A stretch of 56,320 nucleotides of DNA, taken from contig DASYKU010000110.1 in the NCBI GenBank assembly GCA_035995165.1, positions 1 through 56,320 on the forward strand, written 5' to 3'. The notes beneath the pieces are model-generated. The model was not told the origin of the DNA. It searched no databases and saw nothing but the letters and a program-made list of their open reading frames with translations. The DNA comes from Mycobacteriales bacterium (lineage in GTDB: Bacteria > Actinomycetota > Actinomycetes > Mycobacteriales > CADCTP01). Both the position numbers and the translations under genes were made by a program. Of the stretch, positions 40,607 through 47,129 are shown piece after piece. Position 1 is the first letter of the stretch; every line of letters begins with the position of its first letter.

Positions 40607-41566
40607 TCAGGGAGCGGGTGGGAGGTTCTGGACGTGCTGGAAGCCGAAGCGGCCCTTGATGCAGAGGTGGCCGTGGGTGACCGAGTGGTCCGCCGGGCTG
40701 GTGACGTTGACGATCGAGTTCTGCTGGACGTGCAGTTCCAGGTTGCAGCCGACGCCGCAGAACGAGCAGATGGTCGTGGTGACGACCTCCTCGTCGGGGT
40801 GCCAGTCGTCGGCCTCGCGCAGCTCGTGCTCGCGGACGGACTTCAGGGCTCCGGTAGGGCAGACGCCGATGCAGTTGCCGCAGTAGACGCAGGCGGACTC
40901 GGGCAGCTCCGCGTTGAACTCGGTCGCGATGCGCGCGTCGAAGCCGCGGCCGGCGGCCGCGATCGCGAAGGTGAACTGGGCGTCCGTACCGCAGGCCTTG
41001 ACGCACTTGTAGCACATGATGCAGCGGGAGTAGTCCCGTACGTAGAGGTCGTTGTCGACCTTCACCGGCTGCTCGACCGTCGCGGCCGTCGTGCCGTCGG
41101 GGGCGTGGTGGTGGCCGGCGTGCCGGGAGTCGCGGTCGGTCGAGGGTGGTGCCGGCGGGCCGTAGCGGGCCGCGTCGACCCCGTACGCGCCCATCCAGCG
41201 CTGGACGTCCGGGCTGGCCTGGGACATGTCCGCGGACGAGGCCAGCAGCTCCAGCACCATCCGGCGGCTGTGCCGCACCTTCTCCGAGTCGGTGCGCACC
41301 ACCATCCCGTCCTCGGCCTTGCGCGCGCAGGACGGCACCAGCGCCCGGGAGTTCTCGACCTCCACCACGCACACCCGGCAGGCGTTGACCGGGTTCAGGT
41401 TCGGCGCCCAGCACAGCGTCGGGGTGTCGGCCTGCTCGGGCGTGCCCTGGTCGTGCAGCGCGTCCAGGATCGTCGCGCCCTCGGGTACGCGGACCTCCGT
41501 GCCGTCGATGGTCAGGGTGACCAGGCGGCCGATCTGCCCCAGCATCACCGGGCTGGTAACGGTCAT
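40607..41566 (-). CDS. Formate dehydrogenase iron-sulfur subunit (N-terminal half of the alpha chain)
   Basis: 319 residues. Cysteine motifs in order: a NuoG-type [2Fe-2S] domain (TLCWAPNLNPVNACRVCVVE with CARK), two [4Fe-4S] ferredoxin motifs (CIMCYKCVKACG; CVYCGNCIGVCP), and CSFCGVGCNLEL with HGHLCIKGRFGFQHV. The last is the [4Fe-4S] module that normally begins a molybdopterin formate dehydrogenase. The protein stops right after it (NLPPAP), and the sequence that should follow opens the catalytic gene at 45324. Electrons pass from the Mo site to this chain and on to the FMN subunit. Its ATG shares one base with the previous stop (TGATG). Confidence 0.9.
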   Translation of the reverse strand: MTVTSPVMLGQIGRLVTLTIDGTEVRVPEGATILDALHDQGTPEQADTPTLCWAPNLNPVNACRVCVVEVENSRALVPSCARKAEDGMVVRTDSEKVRHSRRMVLELLASSADMSQASPDVQRWMGAYGVDAARYGPPAPPSTDRDSRHAGHHHAPDGTTAATVEQPVKVDNDLYVRDYSRCIMCYKCVKACGTDAQFTFAIAAAGRGFDARIATEFNAELPESACVYCGNCIGVCPTGALKSVREHELREADDWHPDEEVVTTTICSFCGVGCNLELHVQQNSIVNVTSPADHSVTHGHLCIKGRFGFQHVQNLPPAP

Positions 41567-43413
41567 CAGTGCGGACCCCTTCCCGTGCGCGAGCCGTTGA
41601 GCGAGGGCGGTGCGTCGAGCAGACCCAGCGACAGCGCGGAGCGGATCGCCGCCGGCGCGGTCTGCCCGAGCCCGCAGATCGAGGCGTCCTGCATGACCCG
41701 GGCCAGGTCGTCGAGCAGCGCGAGCTCGGTGTCCCGCGAGCCGATCGGAGCGTTGCGCTCCAGCCGGGCCAGCGCCTCCTCCTGCCGGACGGTGCCCACC
41801 CGGCAGGGCACGCACTGCCCGCAGGACTCGTCGCGGAAGAACGCGGCGATGCGCCGCAGGGTACCGGTGAGGTCCGCGGCGGTGTCGAAGGCCATCACGA
41901 CGCCCGAGCCCAGCGTGGCGCCGATCTCGCGGGCGCCCTCCAGGGTCAGCACGACGTCGAGCTGGTCGGGCGGGACGAACCCGCCCGCCGCGCCGCCGAG
42001 CAGGATCGTGCGCAGCTCCCCGCGGATCCCGCCGGCGAGCACGAGCAGCTCGCGCAGCGTGGTGCCGAACTCCACCTCGTAGACACCGGGCGTGCCGACC
42101 GCACCGGACACGCAGAACAGCTTGGTCCCGGTGGAGCGCCCGCCGCCGATCGACGCGAACGCCGGCCCGCCGACGGCGAGCACCTCGAGCACGTTGTAGA
42201 GCGTCTCGACGTTGTTGATCACCGTGGGCTTGCCGAACAGCCCGCTCACGCTCGGGAACGGCGGCTTGTTGCGGGGCTCGCCGCGGAAGCCCTCGATCGA
42301 GTTGAGCAGGGCGGTCTCCTCGCCGCAGATGTACGCCCCCGCGCCGCGGCGCAGCTCGATGTCGAACGCGAACCCCTCGCCCATGACGTCGTCGCCGAGG
42401 TAGCCGCGCAGCCGGGCCGCCGCGATCGCCGTCTCCAGCCGCCGGGTGGCCAGCGGGTACTCACCGCGGATGTAGAGGTAGCCGCGCTCGCAGCCGGCGG
42501 CGTACCCGGCGATCGTCATCGCCTCGATCAGGCCGAACGGGTCGCTCTCCATGAGGACCCGGTCCTTGAACGTGCCGGGCTCGGACTCGTCGGCGTTGCA
42601 GACCAGGTAGTGCGGCCGCTCCGGCGCCTTGGCGACGCCGTCCCACTTCATCCCGGTGGGGAACGCGGCGCCGCCGCGACCGGTCAGCGACGCGTCCGTG
42701 ATCTCCCGGACGACCCGGCCGGCGCCCATCTCGACCGCCCGCCGCAGGGCCGTGTAGCCGCCGGCGGCGCGGTAGCTGTCCAGGCTCTCCGGGTCGACGA
42801 CCCCGACGCGGCGCAGCAGCCGCAGTCCCGCCTGCCCGGTCTGCGGAACGCTCACCGAGGTGTCGCCGAACGCCGCGTCCGCCGCGGCGAAGTCGGCGCC
42901 CAGGACGGTCTCGGTACGGGCCGGGGCCAGGCTGAAGTCCGGCGCGCCGGCCCGCTGGAACAGCACCGCCGGCGCCCGCTCGCACAGCCCGAGGCACGGG
43001 CTGCGTACCACGGTGGACTGCTCGGGATCGAGGCCGTCGAGCCCGGCGATGATCTCCTCACCGCCGAACGGGCCGCAGGCCACGTCGTCGCAGACATGCA
43101 CGACGCGGGGCGGCCGGGGCTCGGTCGAGAACATCGCGTAGAAGGTCGCGACCCCGTACACGTCGGCCGGGGGGACGGCGAGCACCCGGGCGACGTGGTT
43201 CAGCGCCCCCGGGCTGATGTGGCCCACCGCGTCGGACACCGCGTGCAGCGCCGGGAGCAGCATGTGCCGCCGTCCCCGGGCCGCGTGGCCGCCGTCCACG
43301 AACCGCCGGTCGGGTCCCGGTACGTCGTCGGCGCCGCGGAGCGCGTCGAAGACCGCGTCGACGACCTCGGTCTCCTGCGGGGTCGCTTCGGCATCGGACA
43401 GGCGAAGATCCAC
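41566..43413 (-). CDS. Formate dehydrogenase NAD/FMN subunit (NuoE-NuoF fusion)
   Basis: 615 residues from GTG 43413, directly after the catalytic gene stop. Residues ~20-165 are NuoE-like with a [2Fe-2S] site (CDDVACGPFGGEE; CLGLCERAP). Residues ~195-600 are NuoF-like: GRGGAAFPTGMKWDG and GAGAYICGEETALLNSIEG bind FMN and NADH, and ESCGQCVPCRVGTVR plus a downstream Cys (CGLGQTAP) hold the N3-type [4Fe-4S] cluster. This is the diaphorase part of a soluble NAD-dependent formate dehydrogenase, with E and F fused as in several actinobacteria. Confidence 0.93.
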   Translation of the reverse strand: MDLRLSDAEATPQETEVVDAVFDALRGADDVPGPDRRFVDGGHAARGRRHMLLPALHAVSDAVGHISPGALNHVARVLAVPPADVYGVATFYAMFSTEPRPPRVVHVCDDVACGPFGGEEIIAGLDGLDPEQSTVVRSPCLGLCERAPAVLFQRAGAPDFSLAPARTETVLGADFAAADAAFGDTSVSVPQTGQAGLRLLRRVGVVDPESLDSYRAAGGYTALRRAVEMGAGRVVREITDASLTGRGGAAFPTGMKWDGVAKAPERPHYLVCNADESEPGTFKDRVLMESDPFGLIEAMTIAGYAAGCERGYLYIRGEYPLATRRLETAIAAARLRGYLGDDVMGEGFAFDIELRRGAGAYICGEETALLNSIEGFRGEPRNKPPFPSVSGLFGKPTVINNVETLYNVLEVLAVGGPAFASIGGGRSTGTKLFCVSGAVGTPGVYEVEFGTTLRELLVLAGGIRGELRTILLGGAAGGFVPPDQLDVVLTLEGAREIGATLGSGVVMAFDTAADLTGTLRRIAAFFRDESCGQCVPCRVGTVRQEEALARLERNAPIGSRDTELALLDDLARVMQDASICGLGQTAPAAIRSALSLGLLDAPPSLNGSRTGRGPH

Positions 43414-45324
43414 TCAGTTCCCACTCCCGGCCGGAGCCTTCTCGATCCGTACGGCCGTCGCCTTGAACTCCGAGGTCCCCGACTTGGGGTCCCAGGCGTC
43501 GTTGGTGAGGACGTTGACGTCGACCTCCTCGGTGAAGTGCGGCGTGAACGACGCGAGCCCGGGCCGCAGGGACCGGTCCAGCCACACCGGTGCCTGCACC
43601 GACCCCCGCCGGGACGTGACGAGGACGTGGTCGCCGTTGGCGATGCCCAGCCCGGCGGCGTCGGTCGCGTCCATCCGCAGCGACTCCTGGCGGCGCAGCG
43701 GCGAGCTGTACCCGCCGGTCTGCACGCCGGAGTTGTAGCCGTCGAGCACCCGGACGGTGGTGAGCCGGATCGGGTACTCGGGCGTGAGCGTGTCCACCGG
43801 CGGCACGTGCTCCACCGGCGTGAACGGTGCCGGCGTCCCGAGAGCCTCGCCGGACGCCCACAGCCGCGCGTGCAGCATCGGCGTACCCGGGTGGTCGAGC
43901 TCGGGGCACGGCCACTGGAGGCCGCCGAGCTCGTCGAGCCGGGCGTAGCTCATGCCCTGGTGCCAGTTGAGCGAGACCGAGCGCAGCTCGTCCCAGACCT
44001 GCTCGGCGGTCGGCTGGCCCCAGTCGTGACCCATCCGGTCGGCGATCGCACAGATGATGTGCGTGTCCGGGCGGGCCTGGCCGGGTGGGTCGAGGGCCTT
44101 GCGGATGCGCTGCACGCGCCGTTCGGAGTTGGTGACGGTGCCCTCGTACTCGCACCAGTCGGCCGCGGCCGGCAGCACCACGTCGGCCATGTCGGCCGTC
44201 GCGGTCCGGAAGATGTCCTGCACGACCAGGTGGTCGAGCCCTTCGAGCATCTTGCGCGCGTGGCCGGCGTTGGCCTCGGACTCGGCCGGGTTCTCCCCGA
44301 TGCAATACAACGCCTTGAGCTGGCCGGTCTCCATGGCCTCGAACATCTGGGACAGGTGCATGCCGGTCTTCGGCGGGATGGTGGCGCCCCAGACCTTCTC
44401 GAAGCGGTCGCGGGCGACGTCGTCGGCGAGGTCGTAGCCGCCCGGCAGCTTGGACGGGATGGCGCCCATGTCGCCGCCGCCCTGCACGTTGTTCTGCCCG
44501 CGCAGCGGGACGAGGCCCGAGCCGTAGCGCCCGACGTGCCCGGTGAGCAGCGCCAGGTTGATCAGCGCGAACACGTAGTCGGCCGCGTTGTGGTGCTCGG
44601 TGATGCCCAGCGTCCAGCAGATCTGGGCCCGGTCGGCCCGCGCGTACGCATGCGCCAGCTCCCGGATCAGCACGGCCGGGACCTTGGTGATCTCCTCACC
44701 GCGCTCCAGCGTGTAGGGCTCGACCGTGGCCTTGTAGTCCTCGAACCCGGACGTGGCCCGGCCGACGAAGGCCTCGTTGGCCAGGCCGGCGTGGATGATC
44801 TCCCGCCCGATGGTGTTGGCCAGCGCGATGTCCGTGCCCACGTCGAGGCCCAGCCAGCCGTCGGCCCACTGCGCCGTGGACGTCCGGCGGGGATCCACCG
44901 AGTACATCCGGCAGCCGCGCTTCAGCCCCTGCAGGGCATGGTGGAAGAAGATCGGGTGCGTCTCGCGTGCGTTCGAACCCCACAGGATCAGCAGGTCGGC
45001 GTGCTCAGCTTCCTCGTACGCCGAGGTGCCGCCACCCGCTCCGAAGACTGTCGTCAGACCGACGACGGAAGGAGCGTGTCAAGTTCGGTTGCAGGAGTCG
45101 ACGTTGTTACTGCCCATCACCGCTCGCGCGAACTTCTGCGCGGTGTAGTTCATCTCGTTCGTGGCCTTGGAGCAGCTGAACATGCCGAACTCGTCCGGCC
45201 CGACGCCGCGGAAGCCGGCGGCGGCCCGGTCCAGTGCTTCGTCCCAGGTGGCGGGGCGGAGCACGCCGTTCTCCCGCACCAGCGGCTCGGTGATCCTGAC
45301 GTGACGGGGACGGCGACGCCTCAT
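43414..45324 (-). CDS. fdhA: Selenocysteine-containing formate dehydrogenase, molybdopterin catalytic subunit
   Basis: 636 residues if the in-frame UGA at 45081-45079 (codon 82) is read as selenocysteine. ATG 45324 has GGAGGG five bases upstream. Before the UGA the frame reads FSCSKATNEMNYTAQKFAR and NNVDSCNRT; after it, HAPSVVGLTTVFGAGGG, WGSNARETHPIFFHHALQG and VDPRRTSTAQWADGWLGLDV, with no frame change. Sec falls exactly where E. coli FdhF has Sec140 (V-U-HGPSVAGL) and Cys homologues have T-C-HAPSV. C-terminal motifs (LPAAADWCEYEGTVTNSERR; LTTVRVLDGYNSGVQTGG) are standard. The usual N-terminal [4Fe-4S] domain is absent and encoded at 40607. It oxidises formate to CO2. Gene callers will split it at the UGA. 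Confidence 0.92.
45037..45081 (-). promoter_or_regulatory. UGA(Sec) codon and SECIS-like hairpin
   Basis: Directly after the UGA, the minus-strand RNA can fold: CGCUCC (45076-45071) pairs with GGAGCG (45042-45037), and GUCGUC (45066-45061) pairs with GACGAC (45055-45050), leaving the apical loop GGUCU (45060-45056). In E. coli fdhF the SelB-binding loop is also GGUCU and also begins at nucleotide 19 after the UGA. Sequence, loop and spacing therefore agree with a bacterial SECIS element. Synonymous choices here (GTC GTC ... ACG ACA) appear to preserve the stem. Confidence 0.88.
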
Positions 45325-45416
45325 CGACCCTCCAACTGGCGAGGACAGGACTGTGTAACACCCACGATAGTTGACCGAACGCGGTCCTCGGCACCCTCAG
45401 GATCGGGCAGCCGCCG

Positions 45417-46130
45417 CTACAGCCGGACGCGGGCCTCGTGGAGTCGTTCGTAGTGCGGGCGACTGCGGTCCGCCGCCTCCCGGGCGGCGCCGGCGAGCTC
45501 GACCGGCCGCGGCCGGTACGGCCGGAAGCCGGTGGAGGCGAGCACGGCGCCGTACCAGTGCGGCGCCCAGACGCCGTCGGAGTCCCGCGGCCCGGCCGGC
45601 CAGCGCAGCATCCGGTCGGTGAACTCCACGCCGGCGACGTCGCAGAGCCAGCGCAGGTGTCCCTCCGGGTCGCGCAGGAAGTCCGCGGCGTCGATGACGG
45701 GGACGCCGGCGCCGAGCTGGTCGTAGAGCTCGCCCTGCTGGACCAGTCCGATGTCCTCGGCCAGGACGTCCGCGCGCGAGCGGACGTAGGACGCGACGAC
45801 CTCGGCCGGGTCGCGGATCAGCAGCACGTTCGTCAGCGCCGCGATCCAGTCCCGGGGCAGCTGCGGGAGGAGGTGGTGCGTCATGTGCTTCTGGTAGTAG
45901 ACGCCCTCGACCGGCGCGGTGAGCTCGTGGACCACCAGCGGCCAGGAGGTCTCGCCCGCGGCGATCACCTCGTCACGGGCGGGATGGTCCAGGCCGGTCT
46001 CGCGCAGGTAGTAGGCGTAGAGCGGCTCGTCGACCACGCGCGTGTCCGGCCGGTTCTCCCACGAGCGCATCAGCGCGGTCGAGATGTTGCGCGGGCCCGA
46101 CCACACCGCCAGCCGCACCCCGCCGGTCAC
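45417..46130 (-). CDS. Sulfotransferase-like protein
   Basis: 237 residues from GTG 46130 (GTGA overlap with the aminotransferase). N-terminal VWSGPRNISTALMRSWENRP is a P-loop-like 5'-phosphosulfate site, and NVLLIRDPAEVVASYVRSRA the 3'-phosphate motif RDPxxxxxS. These are the two PAPS-binding motifs of the sulfotransferase superfamily, here in the compact form often found beside or fused to branched-chain aminotransferase-like proteins. Substrate and even sulfotransferase activity are unproven. Confidence 0.78.
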   Translation of the reverse strand: MTGGVRLAVWSGPRNISTALMRSWENRPDTRVVDEPLYAYYLRETGLDHPARDEVIAAGETSWPLVVHELTAPVEGVYYQKHMTHHLLPQLPRDWIAALTNVLLIRDPAEVVASYVRSRADVLAEDIGLVQQGELYDQLGAGVPVIDAADFLRDPEGHLRWLCDVAGVEFTDRMLRWPAGPRDSDGVWAPHWYGAVLASTGFRPYRPRPVELAGAAREAADRSRPHYERLHEARVRL

Positions 46131-47068
46131 GGCGCGCGCCGCCCGGCGACGTCCTCGCGGACGAGCTCGCGGTAGAGCTCCTGCAGTCGTCCGACCATCG
46201 GACCGCGGCGGCCGTCGCCGATGCGCCGGCCGTCGACCGTGTGCACCGGCACCAGGCCGGCGAACGTCCCGGTGACGAAGGCCTCGTCCGCGCTGTAGAC
46301 CTCGGTCAGGCTGAAGCTGCGCTCGCGGGCCGGGATGCCGGCCCGCTCGCAGACCCGCAGCACGTTGCCGCGGGTGATGCCGCCGAGGCAGTACATGCCG
46401 GTCGAGGTCCACACCTCGTCGCCGCGCACGATGAAGAAGTGCGTCGAGTTGCAGGTGGCGACGAACCCGTGCGGGTCGAGCATCAGCGCCTCGTCCGCGC
46501 CGGCGGTGTAGGCCTGGATGCAGGCGGTGATGTCGTTGAGCTTGCTGTGCGAGTTGAGCTTCGGGTCGAGCGTGTCCGGCTGGGCCCGGCGTACGTGGAC
46601 GGTGAACAGCGTCAGGCCTGTCACGGCTGTGGCCGGCAGCGGGTCCTTGTGCTCGGCGATGATCACCAGCGTGGCCGGGCCGGCCGACATGCGCGGGTCC
46701 TGGTACGGCGTCGACTTCGGCCCCCGGGTCACCATCAGCCGGACATGCACACCGTCGCCGTCCATGCCGTTCGCCTGGAGCGTCCGGTAGATCTCGGCGG
46801 TCAGCTCGTCCCGGCTGCGGCCGACGTCCAGCGCGATCGCGGCGGCGCCCTCCCACAGCCGGTCGAGGTGCTGCTCGAGGAACGCGGGGTGCCCGGCGCT
46901 GACCCGCAGCCCCTCCCAGACGCCGTCGCCGAGCACGAATCCGGCGTCGAACACGCTCACCACGGCCTGCCCGCGCGGGACGAGCCGGCCGTCGACGTTG
47001 ACCAGGACGTCCGCGTTGCGCGGGTCGTCGGCATGGTCGTGGGTGCCGTGCGCGGTCGGGTGGTCCAT
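46127..47068 (-). CDS. Class IV aminotransferase (branched-chain/D-amino-acid type)
   Basis: 313 residues from ATG 47068 (GTG 47071 directly before it is an alternative). The PLP lysine is Lys176 in LNSHSKLNDITACIQA; phosphate-binding regions are VSVFDAGFVLGDGVWEGLRV and GGITRGNVLRVCERAGIPAR. Folds of this class transfer amino groups on branched-chain or D-amino acids, or lyse aminodeoxychorismate. The translational coupling to the sulfotransferase-like gene suggests a joint two-step modification of an amino-acid-derived compound (inference). Confidence 0.88.
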   Translation of the reverse strand: MDHPTAHGTHDHADDPRNADVLVNVDGRLVPRGQAVVSVFDAGFVLGDGVWEGLRVSAGHPAFLEQHLDRLWEGAAAIALDVGRSRDELTAEIYRTLQANGMDGDGVHVRLMVTRGPKSTPYQDPRMSAGPATLVIIAEHKDPLPATAVTGLTLFTVHVRRAQPDTLDPKLNSHSKLNDITACIQAYTAGADEALMLDPHGFVATCNSTHFFIVRGDEVWTSTGMYCLGGITRGNVLRVCERAGIPARERSFSLTEVYSADEAFVTGTFAGLVPVHTVDGRRIGDGRRGPMVGRLQELYRELVREDVAGRRAP

Positions 47069-47087
47069 CACCCCTGTGTTCTACCGG

Positions 47088-47123
47088 ACCCCACCGCCGC
47101 GGCTTCGACCGCGGCGGCGGGGT
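47088..47123 (-). terminator. Strong hairpin, probable transcription terminator
   Basis: CCGCCGCGG (47094-47102) and CCGCGGCGG (47109-47117) form a perfect nine-pair stem around CTTCGA, extended by five more pairs after one mismatch (ACCCC with GGGGT). It begins seven bases after the stop of the 809-residue gene reading leftward and lies before the aminotransferase start. No U-run follows, as is common in actinobacterial terminators. Confidence 0.6.
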
Positions 47124-47129
47124 GGCCGG

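Noticed and set aside
45079-45081. Nonsense mutation or sequencing error in the formate dehydrogenase gene
   Set aside because: The UGA occupies the family Sec/Cys position, the frame is conserved on both sides and a GGUCU-loop hairpin follows at the expected distance; selenocysteine explains all three.
45325-45416. tRNA-Sec or other RNA gene near the Sec formate dehydrogenase
   Set aside because: I read both strands for a long acceptor/variable arm or CCA-preceding stem in the flanking gap and saw none; selC must be elsewhere if the Sec call is right.
41569-45453. Plus-strand 1294-residue frame over the formate dehydrogenase genes
   Set aside because: Antisense shadow; the minus strand carries all cysteine, flavin and molybdopterin motifs.
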